Source: an uncultured Clostridia bacterium (GTDB lineage: Bacteria; Bacillota; Clostridia; Oscillospirales; Oscillospiraceae). Taken from it: a DNA stretch of 35,958 bases. The stretch spans positions 1 through 35,958 of the forward strand of contig CAMBAJ010000019.1 of the NCBI GenBank assembly GCA_945864305.1, written 5' to 3'. The translations under genes and the position numbers were made by a program. The notes under the pieces were generated by a model. The model saw only the letters and a list, made by a program, of their open reading frames with translations. It was not told the DNA's origin and did not search any database. Each line of letters opens with the position of its first letter. The stretch's first letter is position 1. Positions 7,260 through 15,295 of the stretch are shown one piece after another.

Positions 7260-8540
7260 ATGGAAGAAAAACGCCGTAAGCGCCGGGACTTTATTCAAAA
7301 TGTCTCCATTGCCCTGCTATCCGTCACGGCGGTCCTGCTGTTCGCTCAGACACAGCTCTATCTGCTGGACACTCACGTGGGCAGTGATTACCTGGGTCTT
7401 TTTTCCAGTTCCGTCTCTCAGACCGACACCACTATTCCCGGCCAGCAGTCCACGCTGGCCGCGCCGGTTCGCATTGCCGTCACCGGTACATATGGCCGCT
7501 ACGGCAATGTGACGCTCACCACAGCGGACGACACCTTCCGTCCTCTGGCCAGCCTTCTCCGCGAAGTCCTGGGCTCGGCCCGCACGCTGAAAGGCTGCTC
7601 GGAGCAAGAGTTTCTGGACTCCCTGTCCGGTACCTCTGTCTATTACGACTTTCTCTCCCCCCTGCCTCTGTCCGTCATCGCCGGCTTCGTGGGAGGCGAC
7701 TGGAACGGCGATGTCTCCGCCCGCCGGCTGGCTGTCTCCAGTCAGGAGGACGGCGTGTCTCTGTATCTGCTGGATGATGACGGAAGCTGCTTCTCCTGCA
7801 TTACCGCTGTTCCCGAGGCTGATCTGACCGCGGTGATCAGCAATTATGAGCTGGGCAACGACACCTTTGCTTTTGAACAGGCGGAGACGGATGCCTTCTG
7901 CCAGGATATCGCTCCTTGTTCCTTGCTTCTGGAAAATTCACCAGAGCTGCCGGTCCTGTCCGTTGGAAACGCCCTGTCCGGTTCGGACTGGCTTCTGAGT
8001 GCCATGGGATTCAACCCCAACACCAAATCCCGCTACACAGATTCCAGTGGGACCGAGGTCATCACGGAGGGTGACGCCTACCTGCGCATCCGCGCTGACA
8101 GCAGCGTCTCCTACCAGAGCGGCGGCGAAAAATTTTTGACCATCAAGGCCGCCGATGAGATTCCCACTCTGGAAGAGGCAGCCACTGAGTGCGGTGTGCT
8201 GCTCAACTCCATTCTGGCCTCCACCGGCGGGAATGCCACACTGTATCTGGAGGATATCCGGCAAAACGGTTCTGTCACCACTCTCTGCTATGCCTATCAA
8301 GTGGGCGGCGTCCCCGTCCGTCTGGCCGGTGGCCATGCCGCGGAGGTCACGCTCTCCGGGGCTACTGTATCGACCCTGTCGCTGCGGCTCCGCCAGTATG
8401 CTGTGAGCAGTGAGACTTCGCTTCTGCTTCCCCTACGTCAGGCAGCGGCCATTGCCGCCAGGCAAAAGGGCGCAGAACTGACCATCGGCTACGCCGACAA
8501 CGGCGGCAGCTCCATCTGCGCCAACTGGCTGGCAGATTGA
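7260..8540 (+). CDS. YycH-like membrane-anchored regulator of WalRK
   Basis: 426 residues, starting at the ATG at 7260 behind GAAAGGAGG; the frame is open 27 bases upstream, but that would include the ribosome site. A basic N-terminus (EEKRRKRRDFIQN) and one membrane helix (about 14-33, VSIALLSVTAVLLFAQ) anchor a large extracytoplasmic domain, the topology of YycH. Sequence resemblance to Bacillus YycH is weak, so the call rests mainly on topology and position between walK and a YycI-like gene. The expected role is modulation of WalK through the membrane helix. No enzyme motif is seen. Confidence 0.72.
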   Translation: MEEKRRKRRDFIQNVSIALLSVTAVLLFAQTQLYLLDTHVGSDYLGLFSSSVSQTDTTIPGQQSTLAAPVRIAVTGTYGRYGNVTLTTADDTFRPLASLLREVLGSARTLKGCSEQEFLDSLSGTSVYYDFLSPLPLSVIAGFVGGDWNGDVSARRLAVSSQEDGVSLYLLDDDGSCFSCITAVPEADLTAVISNYELGNDTFAFEQAETDAFCQDIAPCSLLLENSPELPVLSVGNALSGSDWLLSAMGFNPNTKSRYTDSSGTEVITEGDAYLRIRADSSVSYQSGGEKFLTIKAADEIPTLEEAATECGVLLNSILASTGGNATLYLEDIRQNGSVTTLCYAYQVGGVPVRLAGGHAAEVTLSGATVSTLSLRLRQYAVSSETSLLLPLRQAAAIAARQKGAELTIGYADNGGSSICANWLAD

Positions 8541-8583
8541 TCTCCGCAGCGCTATTCAGTATTGAAAGGAGGTCCGGCTGAAA

Positions 8584-9396
8584 ATGGATCGTTACCGCCT
8601 GAAAAATATCATCGTTTTGATTCTGGTGCTGGTGAATGCCTTTCTGATGGCCTCCCTTGTTGTGCGGAAGAACTCGGAGTACAATGCCCGCAAGCTGGCT
8701 GTCACGCAGTTGGTGGAGTTGTTTGCCGCCGATGAGATCACCCTGTCTCCCGACGCCATCTCCAATGACACGCCGCCCTCCAGCCGTATGCTGACCCGGG
8801 ATACAGCCCTGGACCGGGAAGTTGCCGCTTTCTTTTTGGGAACCGATCTTTCCTTCTCTGACCAGGGCGGCGATATTTACACGTACAGCAGCTCCAGAGG
8901 AGCCGCAATCTTCCGGGAAAACGGCAGTTTTGACGCAGCCGGCACCCTGTCCACGGAGGACGCCGCCGACTTCTGCCGGAAGTTCTGCAAGAAATTCTCT
9001 TACAGTGAACCCATATTCCAGCTGGAGGATGACGGCAGTGAAACCGCCACTGTAGTCCGGAACTACAACCATTTGCCTGTATTCAACTGCACCGTCACTT
9101 TTACTTTCCGGTCCGGCATCCTGGTCAATGTCAGCGGCACTCTGCTTTCGGAAAATTACACGGAGTTGACCAGCGAGGAGGCGCCGCTGTCCTCCTCTGC
9201 CGCCCTCATTGCGTTTCTGGACGCCCGGCGTCAGACCTTCGCCGCCGTCTCCGCTATCACCGAACTCTATCTCTGCTATGAACTGCAAAGCACCACCGCC
9301 TCCTCCATGATGACGCTGGCGCCGGCGTGGTGCATTGTGACCGATACCGCAAAGTATTATGTAAACTGTTCTACGGGAGCCGTCACCAGCGCCTGA
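8584..9396 (+). CDS. YycI-like membrane-anchored regulator of WalRK
   Basis: 270 residues. The N-terminus MDRYRLKNIIVLILVLVNAF is a short basic lead followed by one membrane helix (about 8-26), as in YycI (B. subtilis YycI also begins with a short polar stretch and an N-terminal anchor). The rest is extracytoplasmic with YycI-like beta-rich repeats (SEPIFQLEDDGSETATVV, HLPVFNCTVTFTF). The ribosome site AAAGGAGG is optimal. YycI normally pairs with YycH to restrain WalK. The call is supported by topology and by its place in the operon. Confidence 0.75.
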   Translation: MDRYRLKNIIVLILVLVNAFLMASLVVRKNSEYNARKLAVTQLVELFAADEITLSPDAISNDTPPSSRMLTRDTALDREVAAFFLGTDLSFSDQGGDIYTYSSSRGAAIFRENGSFDAAGTLSTEDAADFCRKFCKKFSYSEPIFQLEDDGSETATVVRNYNHLPVFNCTVTFTFRSGILVNVSGTLLSENYTELTSEEAPLSSSAALIAFLDARRQTFAAVSAITELYLCYELQSTTASSMMTLAPAWCIVTDTAKYYVNCSTGAVTSA

Positions 9397-9399
9397 GCC

Positions 9400-9427
9400 A
9401 TGCCGATTCTATGGCATTTTGCTTTTT
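9400..9427 (+). terminator. Weak terminator after the YycI-like gene
   Basis: ATGCC-GATTCTAT-GGCAT followed by TTTGCTTTTT. The stem is only 5 bp, so termination is probably partial; a new promoter follows within 25 bases. Confidence 0.4.
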
Positions 9428-9449
9428 CTGGAAATCCCACAGGAAGGGT

Positions 9450-9478
9450 TTGCAATTCACACCTGAATGTGCTATGAT
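9450..9478 (+). promoter_or_regulatory. Promoter of murA
   Basis: TTGCAA, 17 bases ending in TGC (extended -10), TATGAT. The leader to murA is about 140 bases long. Confidence 0.7.
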
Positions 9479-9622
9479 AGTTGTGTGTGAGTTTCGCCAG
9501 GTAGAATTTTGTCTGTCTGCTTTCCATTTCATGCGTATGAAGCCATACCGCGCGGGCAAACTGTCTGTAGATCAGACGTGTTGCCGCCACAAAAGACTGT
9601 GCCTTGAAAAGAGGGTCAAATT

Positions 9623-10924
9623 TTGACTAAATATATTGTACAGGGTGGAAGACCCCTGTTTGGTGAAGTAGAAATCAGTGGTGCCAAAAACGCCGCCGTT
9701 GCAATCATCCCCGCCGCCCTGCTGGTGGACGGCGTCTGCCGGATTGAAAACATTCCCCAGATCTCCGATGTCACCATGAGCCTGAAGATTCTGGAGCAAT
9801 TGGGCGCCAATATTCGCAGCATCAATCCCCATGTGGTGGAAATCGACTGCCGCCATATCCGCTCCACCCGGACCTCCTATGAGCTGTCCCGGAAAATTCG
9901 CGCCTCTTATTACCTCATCGGCGCCCTGCTGGGCCGGTTCGGCCAGGCGGAGGTTGCCATGCCCGGCGGCTGCAACTTCGGCGGCGTCCGCCCCATTGAT
10001 CAGCACGTCAAGGGCTTCACCGCTCTGGGTGCCAAAGTCGTGGTGGAAGGTGGATTTATCCATGCCTCTGCTGAAAATGGCCGTTTGAAGGGTGCCAACA
10101 TCTATCTGGATGTGGTATCCGTGGGCGCCACCATGAACATCATGATGGCCGCCGTTATGGCGGAGGGCAACACCGTCATTGAAAACGCCGCCAAGGAGCC
10201 CCATATCGTGGACTTGGCCAACTTCCTCAACTCCATGGGAGCTAATATCCGGGGCGCCGGAACAGACACCATCAAGATTTGCGGCGTGGACCATCTCTCC
10301 GGCGGTAGCTATGCCATCATTCCCGACCAGATCGAGGCCGGTACCTATATGGCTGCTGTGGCGGCCACCGGCGGCCAGGTTCTCGTGAAGAATATCATTC
10401 CCAAGCACCTGGACTGCATCACCGCCAAGCTGCAGGAATGCGGCGTGGAGGTGGAGGAGCGTGAAGATACGCTGCTGGTCCGCCGCACCGGTAAGCTGCA
10501 CCGGGCCAATGTGAAGACCATGCCCTATCCCGGTTTCCCCACGGATATGCAGCCTCAAATCACCACGGTCCTCTCCCTGGCGGAGGGCACCTCTCTGGTG
10601 ACCGAAGGCGTGTGGAGTAACCGCTACCGTTATGTGGACGAGCTCCGCCGCATGGGTGCCTCCATCCAGGTAGATGAAAAGACCGCCGTGGTGGAGGGTG
10701 TGGACCATCTCACCGGCGCACCTATCCAGGCTTACGACCTGCGGGCCGGCGCGGCCATGGTCATCGCCGCTCTGGCTGCCCACGGGCAGAGCGAAATCAG
10801 CTGTGTCCAGTATATCGAGCGCGGCTATGAGGACATCGTGTCCAAGCTGCGGGCTTTGGGCGCCGATATCCGGGCCGTGGAAGAGCCGGAAGAAGCAGAG
10901 TCTCTGGAAGCCCATATCGGATAA
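9623..10924 (+). CDS. murA: UDP-N-acetylglucosamine 1-carboxyvinyltransferase
   Basis: MurA transfers enolpyruvate from PEP to UDP-GlcNAc, the first committed step of peptidoglycan synthesis, in the cytoplasm. 433 residues, normal length. The N-terminal YIVQGGRPLFGEVEISGAKN and the catalytic loop with Cys in PGGCNFGGVRPIDQHVKGF (the Cys that fosfomycin alkylates) are both present, as is the C-terminal DLRAGAAMVIAAL. The start is TTG at 9623 behind GAGGG; no ATG is near. It has its own promoter and terminator inside the walRK-yycJ-rlmH gene string, which fits with wall stress signalling. Whether it is the only MurA of the genome cannot be seen. Confidence 0.95.
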   Translation: MTKYIVQGGRPLFGEVEISGAKNAAVAIIPAALLVDGVCRIENIPQISDVTMSLKILEQLGANIRSINPHVVEIDCRHIRSTRTSYELSRKIRASYYLIGALLGRFGQAEVAMPGGCNFGGVRPIDQHVKGFTALGAKVVVEGGFIHASAENGRLKGANIYLDVVSVGATMNIMMAAVMAEGNTVIENAAKEPHIVDLANFLNSMGANIRGAGTDTIKICGVDHLSGGSYAIIPDQIEAGTYMAAVAATGGQVLVKNIIPKHLDCITAKLQECGVEVEEREDTLLVRRTGKLHRANVKTMPYPGFPTDMQPQITTVLSLAEGTSLVTEGVWSNRYRYVDELRRMGASIQVDEKTAVVEGVDHLTGAPIQAYDLRAGAAMVIAALAAHGQSEISCVQYIERGYEDIVSKLRALGADIRAVEEPEEAESLEAHIG

Positions 10925-10953
10925 CCGCTCCCTTTTCTCTTGATTTATATATT

Positions 10954-11013
10954 TGCGTCCGCCGGGGAGGATGACGACCTTAGTCGGCGTTCTCCTCAGC
11001 GGACGCATTTTTT
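10954..11013 (+). terminator. Long rod-like terminator after murA
   Basis: TGCGTCCGC and GCGGACGCA pair perfectly, with inner complementary blocks (GGGGAGGA/TCTCCTC and CGAC/GTCG) making one long stem, followed by six T. The yycJ start is only 26 bases downstream, so yycJ depends on read-through or on a promoter inside this region. Confidence 0.75.
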
Positions 11014-11039
11014 ACCACTCATAAAGCGAGGTATCTTCT

Positions 11040-11840
11040 TTGACCACCGTACATACCCTGGCCAGCGGCTCTTCCGGAAATGCGCTGGTTCTCTCCTGCG
11101 GGGACACGCATCTGCTGGTGGACGCCGGCATCTCCTGCCGCCGCATCACCGTCAGTCTCCGGGAGCTGGGGCTGACACCGGAGGACCTGGACGCCGTTTT
11201 CATCACCCACACCCATTCCGACCATATTGCCGGATTGCAGACATTGCTTAAGCGTACTGCCTTTCCTGTCTATGGCTCCGCGGCCACCTGCCGGGGGCTG
11301 GTATACCGTCTGGCTGGTATTGAGGACCGGCTCCGGCCTATGGATTTCGGCCAGCCCCTTGCAGTGAATGATTGTTCCGTCACCGCGTTTCCCACCTCAC
11401 ATGATGCCCCCGGTTCCTGCGACTACCGGGTGGACACCCCTGACGGCAGCGTGGGCCTTTTGACGGACACCGGCTATGTCACGGAGGAGGCGTCGGAAAT
11501 TCTGCCCGGCGTGGACCTGGCTGTGCTGGAGTCCAACCATGATATTGAGACGCTCCGCAGCGGCCCCTATCCGTATTATCTAAAGCAGCGTATTTTGGGG
11601 GAAGAAGGCCACCTCTGCAACGAGGAAGCCGCCCGGTTTGCCGTGACGCTGGCTGAGGCCGGCGCCTCTGAGATTGTTCTGGCCCATCTGAGCCAGGAGA
11701 ACAACACCCCTGCCATGGCCCAGACAGCCGTGGAGCTTGCACTTTCCGCCGCGGGTCTGGCCCCGTCGCTGACAGTGGCTCCCAGAGGCCATATGAGCCG
11801 CGCCTATTCCGTCTCCAGGAGGGCCGTATGCAGAAAGTGA
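11040..11840 (+). CDS. walJ: Metallo-beta-lactamase-fold nuclease YycJ/WalJ
   Basis: A 266-residue MBL-fold protein. The metal-binding motif HTHSDH is at about residues 58-63 (FITHTHSDHIAGL), with LLTDTGY and the His of VLAHLSQENN further on; the N-terminal LASGSSGNALVL is typical of YycJ. Family members are 5'-3' exonucleases implicated in DNA repair and coordinated with cell division; the role here is inferred. The start is TTG at 11040 behind GAGGT. The last 13 bases overlap rlmH, so the two are translationally coupled. YycJ downstream of WalRK-YycHI is the classic Bacillus order. Confidence 0.9.
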   Translation: MTTVHTLASGSSGNALVLSCGDTHLLVDAGISCRRITVSLRELGLTPEDLDAVFITHTHSDHIAGLQTLLKRTAFPVYGSAATCRGLVYRLAGIEDRLRPMDFGQPLAVNDCSVTAFPTSHDAPGSCDYRVDTPDGSVGLLTDTGYVTEEASEILPGVDLAVLESNHDIETLRSGPYPYYLKQRILGEEGHLCNEEAARFAVTLAEAGASEIVLAHLSQENNTPAMAQTAVELALSAAGLAPSLTVAPRGHMSRAYSVSRRAVCRK

Positions 11841-12310
11841 CCATTCTCTGCGTAGGAAAGCTGAAGGAAAAGTTCTACGCCGACGCTGTGTCGGAATACA
11901 CCAAACGGCTCTCCCGCTACTGCAAGCTGGAGATTATCGAACTCTCCGAGGAGCGGCTGCCGGAGGCCCCCTCCCCCGCTCAGATCGACGCAGCCCTTTC
12001 CAAAGAGGCCGATGCCATCCGTGGAAAGCTGCCTCCCTCTGCCTTTGTCATCGCCATGTGCGTGGAGGGAAAGACCCGGTCCAGCGAGGAGCTGGCCCGG
12101 CTGATGGCCGATACCGCCAGCCGTGGGGAAAGTCATCTGGTGTTTCTCATCGGCGGCTCCTTCGGGCTGCACCCTTCCATCAAGGAGCTGGCGGCGGTCA
12201 AGCTGTCCATGTCCCCCATGACGTTCCCCCACCATCTGGCCCGGGTTATGCTTTTGGAGCAGATCTACCGGGCATACCAGATCAACGCGGGGACAAAGTA
12301 CCACAAGTAA
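11828..12310 (+). CDS. rlmH: 23S rRNA (pseudouridine1915-N3)-methyltransferase RlmH
   Basis: A 160-residue SPOUT methyltransferase that modifies helix 69 of 23S rRNA. The AdoMet-binding knot is visible as VFLIGGSFGLHPSI at about residues 104-117, and the C-terminal signature HHLARVMLLEQIYRAYQIN ends GTKYHK, as in the family. It starts with ATG inside the end of yycJ after AGGAGGGCC. Linkage to yycJ is conserved from Bacilli. Confidence 0.95.
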   Translation: MQKVTILCVGKLKEKFYADAVSEYTKRLSRYCKLEIIELSEERLPEAPSPAQIDAALSKEADAIRGKLPPSAFVIAMCVEGKTRSSEELARLMADTASRGESHLVFLIGGSFGLHPSIKELAAVKLSMSPMTFPHHLARVMLLEQIYRAYQINAGTKYHK

Positions 12311-12322
12311 AGGAGCGGTCCA

Positions 12323-12622
12323 ATGGAACAGGCGAGAGATTTTTGGGCCATGGCCGACAAAAGCTTGGCGGAGCGTTGGCCCAAGGGCCCCGACGGTCAG
12401 CCGGAAAAAGCGGAAAAGCTGATCTGGCAGCCGGAACTGGACGGCATCGCGGACATCACGCTCTCCATGCTGGAGGGCTTCGGAATCCCCGCTTTCAAAG
12501 TGGGCGTTCAGGGCAAAGTCGTACTGGGCTTCGCCGGACTTGGCGTGGAGATTTACGTTCCCGCCTCCCGGCTGGAAGAGGCCAGGGCACTGCTGGAAGC
12601 GCCAGGGGATGAGCAATGTTAA
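12323..12622 (+). CDS. DUF2007-like small protein
   Basis: 99 residues, cytoplasmic, starting with ATG after AAAGGAGCGGTCCA, 12 bases behind rlmH and probably in its operon. The C-terminal half (LEGFGIPAFKVG, then GLGVEIYVPASRLEEARALLEA) has the pattern of the DUF2007 'putative signal transducing' domain, a small alpha-beta fold found alone or at the end of larger proteins. The N-terminal 35 residues are charged and without known motif. No function is established for the family. Confidence 0.75.
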   Translation: MEQARDFWAMADKSLAERWPKGPDGQPEKAEKLIWQPELDGIADITLSMLEGFGIPAFKVGVQGKVVLGFAGLGVEIYVPASRLEEARALLEAPGDEQC

Positions 12623-12635
12623 GTTTACATAATTT
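12621..12635 (+). repeat. 15-bp direct repeat, left copy
   Basis: AAGTTTACATAATTT occurs here, overlapping the last two bases of the DUF2007-like gene, and again at 13053-13067. The two copies bracket the zinc-ribbon gene. No transposase or inverted ends are seen, so the meaning is open: excision footprint, shared regulatory site or chance. Confidence 0.6.
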
Positions 12636-12729
12636 TAAAGTTTGTGTGCTGATCCGCCCCGTAATTTTAAATAGTGTTTTTCTCGGGCATACATTTCAAG
12701 TCTGCAAAGATTCATCAGGAGGCTGTACA

Positions 12730-13038
12730 ATGAAACAAGGGCCTTCGTCTCCTGCTCTGTCAGACCAGGAGATCATCAGAGCCTGGAAGTGGAAACGCCG
12801 GGCCATTTATCCCTGCGTCGCCGTGGGAGTTGTCCTGTTGATTGCCGGATTTCTCCTGCGTGAAAACGATACCGGGATGCCGCTGCTGGTAGCCGGAGCG
12901 ATTTTTGGCATTGCGGCCCGGGAGTTGAACACCGCCTGCCGGCGCTGTCCCCGCTGCGGACATATCAATGCCCCCGCGCAGGGCATCCTGCATGGCTTTA
13001 CCTGTGCTCATTGTGGATATTCCATCTCCGATATATGA
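12730..13038 (+). CDS. Small membrane protein with C-terminal zinc ribbon
   Basis: 102 residues from the ATG at 12730, chosen because CAGGAGG lies 8 bases upstream; the frame is open further upstream but without a ribosome site. Two membrane helices (about 31-47 and 53-70) are followed by a cytoplasmic zinc ribbon, CPRCGHIN...CAHCGY (about 80-97), which should bind one Zn. I do not recognise a named family. The preceding 107 bases are A/T-rich. It is bracketed by the 15-bp direct repeats and is followed by phosphoglucomutase. Confidence 0.75.
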   Translation: MKQGPSSPALSDQEIIRAWKWKRRAIYPCVAVGVVLLIAGFLLRENDTGMPLLVAGAIFGIAARELNTACRRCPRCGHINAPAQGILHGFTCAHCGYSISDI

Positions 13039-13052
13039 TGACCCGTACCACC

Positions 13053-13067
13053 AAGTTTACATAATTT
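13053..13067 (+). repeat. 15-bp direct repeat, right copy
   Basis: Second AAGTTTACATAATTT, 432 bases from the first, directly before the ribosome site of phosphoglucomutase. Confidence 0.6.
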
Positions 13068-13084
13068 AGAGGAGGAGCTGCAAA

Positions 13085-14812
13085 ATGGATTTCATGAAGG
13101 AATACGAAAAGTGGCTGGCAAGCCCTGCGCTGTCTGCTGAGGAGCATGCGGAGCTGGAGGCCATCAAGAATGACCCCAAGGAGATCGAGTCCCGGTTCTA
13201 CGGCCCCCTGGAGTTCGGCACCGCCGGTCTGCGCGGCACTATGTATGTCGGCTTACATAACATGAACATTCACGTCATCCGCTGGGCCACCCAGGGCTTT
13301 GCCGATGTCATCGCCGCCGAGGGCGAAGAGGGCAAGCAGCGGGGCGTCGCCATCTGCATGGACTGCCGCAACCACTCCGAGGAATTCGCCCGTGCCGCCG
13401 CCGAGGTCTGCGCCGCCAACGGCATCCACGTCCGCATCTTCGAATCCCTGCGTCCCACCCCTGAGTTGAGCTTTGCTGTCCGTGAGTACCACTGCCAGGC
13501 GGGCATCAACGTCACCGCCAGCCACAACCCCAAGGAGTACAACGGCTACAAGGTCTACTGGGCGGACGGCGCCCAGCTGCCTCCCCATCACGCTGACGCC
13601 ATCGCCAAGCGCCTGGGCGAGATCGACATCTTCAGCGACATCAAGACCATGCCCTACGACGAGGCCGTCAAGGCCGGTCTCATTGAAATTCTGGGCGCCG
13701 AGACCGACGAGAAGTTCCTCGCCAACGTCATGGGCCAGGTCAACGACGCCGAGACCGTCGCCAAGGTGGCCGACACCTTCAAGCTGGTCTATACCCCCTT
13801 CCATGGTACCGGCCACAAGCTGATCCCCGAGGCCCTGAAGCGCCTGGGCATCAAGCACCTGATCTGCGTCCCCGAGCAGATGGTCATTGACGGCAACTTC
13901 CCCACGGTCGTCTCCCCCAACCCCGAGAATCCCGAGGGCTTCTATCTGGCGGTGGATATCGCCAAGAAGGAGGGCGCCGACTTCATCCTGGGCTCTGACC
14001 CCGACGCCGACCGCGTGGGCATCATGGTCAAGACCAAGGACGGCGACTTCAAGGTCATCTCCGGAAACCAGACCGGCGTTCTGCTGCTGGACTATCTGAT
14101 TGGCGCCAAGAAGCGTACCGGCAAGATGCCTGAGAAGCCCGTGGCCCTGAAGACCATCGTCACCACTGAGATGGCCCGCAAGGTGGCCGAGGTCAACGGC
14201 CTCCAGTGCTTCGACACCTTCACCGGCTTCAAGTTCCTGGCTGAGAAGAAGGACAAGCTGGAGAATTCCGGCGAGGGCAAGGTCATCTTCTCCTATGAGG
14301 AGTCCTACGGCTACATGCTGGGCGACTACGTCCGGGACAAGGACGCCGTAACCGCCTCTCTGGCCCTGACCGAGATGGCCGCCTGGTATGCCGCTCAGGG
14401 CATGACTCTGGCTGACGCGCTGGATGCCCTGTATGAGAAGTACGGCTACTTCGCCGAAAAGACTTTCAACCTGGTCATGCCCGGTCTGGACGGTCTGAAG
14501 GACATGGCCAACCTGATGAAGTCCCTGCGTGAGAATCCACCCACCGAGATCTCCGGTGTCCAGGTCGTGGCCCGGAAAGACTACCAGGACGGCTCTGTCA
14601 TCGACACCGTCACCGGCGCCAAGAGCACTATGGAGCTGTCCGGCTCCAACGTGCTGCGGTTTGAGATGGCTGACGGTACCTCCGTCATCGTCCGTCCCTC
14701 CGGCACCGAGCCCAAGATCAAGGTGTATGTCCTGACCCAGGGCAAGGACGCCGCCGATGCCGCCGCCAATGTGGAAAAGTACGGCAAGTGGGTCGATACT
14801 CTGAAAAAGTAA
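13085..14812 (+). CDS. pgcA: Alpha-phosphoglucomutase/phosphomannomutase
   Basis: 575 residues, the length of the long Firmicute PgcA type, which interconverts glucose 6-phosphate and glucose 1-phosphate for polysaccharide and glycolipid synthesis. The N-terminal LEFGTAGLRG, the phosphoserine loop TASHNPKEYNGYKVYW (Ser about 146), the metal loop DPDADRVG (about 300), the sugar loop SYEESYGYM and the C-terminal phosphate loop RPSGTEPKIKVY are all intact. ATG follows GAGGAGG. The codon choice is strongly C-ending, suggesting high expression. A strong terminator follows. Confidence 0.94.
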   Translation: MDFMKEYEKWLASPALSAEEHAELEAIKNDPKEIESRFYGPLEFGTAGLRGTMYVGLHNMNIHVIRWATQGFADVIAAEGEEGKQRGVAICMDCRNHSEEFARAAAEVCAANGIHVRIFESLRPTPELSFAVREYHCQAGINVTASHNPKEYNGYKVYWADGAQLPPHHADAIAKRLGEIDIFSDIKTMPYDEAVKAGLIEILGAETDEKFLANVMGQVNDAETVAKVADTFKLVYTPFHGTGHKLIPEALKRLGIKHLICVPEQMVIDGNFPTVVSPNPENPEGFYLAVDIAKKEGADFILGSDPDADRVGIMVKTKDGDFKVISGNQTGVLLLDYLIGAKKRTGKMPEKPVALKTIVTTEMARKVAEVNGLQCFDTFTGFKFLAEKKDKLENSGEGKVIFSYEESYGYMLGDYVRDKDAVTASLALTEMAAWYAAQGMTLADALDALYEKYGYFAEKTFNLVMPGLDGLKDMANLMKSLRENPPTEISGVQVVARKDYQDGSVIDTVTGAKSTMELSGSNVLRFEMADGTSVIVRPSGTEPKIKVYVLTQGKDAADAAANVEKYGKWVDTLKK

Positions 14813-14825
14813 TTTACATGTGGAC

Positions 14826-14857
14826 AGCGCCGGAGCAAAGCTCCGGCGCTTTTTTTA
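14826..14857 (+). terminator. Terminator of phosphoglucomutase
   Basis: AGCGCCGGAGC-AAA-GCTCCGGCGCT followed by seven T; an 11-bp perfect GC-rich stem. Confidence 0.93.
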
Positions 14858-14867
14858 CCTCTGTGCA

Positions 14868-14920
14868 TTTTTCTTGACATATGTTCAAAGCCGTATATAA
14901 TGAACATATGTCAAGAAAAA
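14868..14920 (+). promoter_or_regulatory. Promoter embedded in a perfect 20-bp inverted repeat (operator) before DUF134
   Basis: The arms are 14868-14887 (TTTTTCTTGACATATGTTCA) and 14901-14920, its exact reverse complement, separated by 13 bases. The -35 TTGACA (14874) lies in the left arm; the -10 TATAAT (14896-14901) fills the spacer to the edge of the right arm, with 16 bases between. Each arm is itself nearly palindromic (TTGACATATGTTCA versus TGAACATATGTCAA), suggesting two dimer sites. Occupancy would block polymerase, so autoregulation by the downstream HTH protein is the simplest idea. Confidence 0.88.
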
Positions 14921-14932
14921 GGAGGAACATGG

Positions 14933-15295
14933 ATGCCGCGAAACGCCAAATGCCGCCGGGTCTGCCAGCTGCCCGCCCACTGCCGCTTCTCTCCGGAGCA
15001 GCCTGTGGGGAATGAGCCGGTGGTGCTGACAGTAGAGGAATACGAGACGATCCGGCTGATAGACTTTCTGGGCCTGACCCAGGAGGAGGCTTCCGCCCGG
15101 ATGGATGTGGCCCGGACCACGGTCCAGCGCATCTATGCCCAGGCCCGGCAGAAGCTATCGGTCTTTCTAGTGGAAGGCCGGCCGCTGCAAATCGGCGGCG
15201 GCAGCTACGCGCTCTGTCCCCGGAAGGGTTGCCGCGGCTGCGGAGGTTCCTGCGGACCATGCCGCCTTGAAAACGGAAAGGATGTAAACACATGA
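14933..15295 (+). CDS. DUF134 family DNA-binding protein
   Basis: 120 residues. The N-terminus MPRNAKCRRVCQLP is typical of DUF134 (UPF0251). A sigma-70 region 4-like helix-turn-helix follows (LTVEEYETIRLIDFLGLTQE, EASARMDVARTTVQRIYAQAR, about 35-78). The C-terminus is Cys-rich (CPRKGCRGCGGSCGPCR), probably a metal or Fe-S site. The start is the ATG at 14933, seven bases after AAGGAGG; another ATG at 14929 is out of frame. It overlaps the NifX-like gene by ATGA, and its promoter carries the large inverted repeat. Expected role: metal- or redox-sensing repressor of its own operon (inference). Confidence 0.9.
   Translation: MPRNAKCRRVCQLPAHCRFSPEQPVGNEPVVLTVEEYETIRLIDFLGLTQEEASARMDVARTTVQRIYAQARQKLSVFLVEGRPLQIGGGSYALCPRKGCRGCGGSCGPCRLENGKDVNT

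Noticed and set aside
9572-11008. Long minus-strand frame opposite murA (478 codons)
   Set aside because: Composition typical of antisense shadow; the plus frame carries all MurA catalytic motifs.
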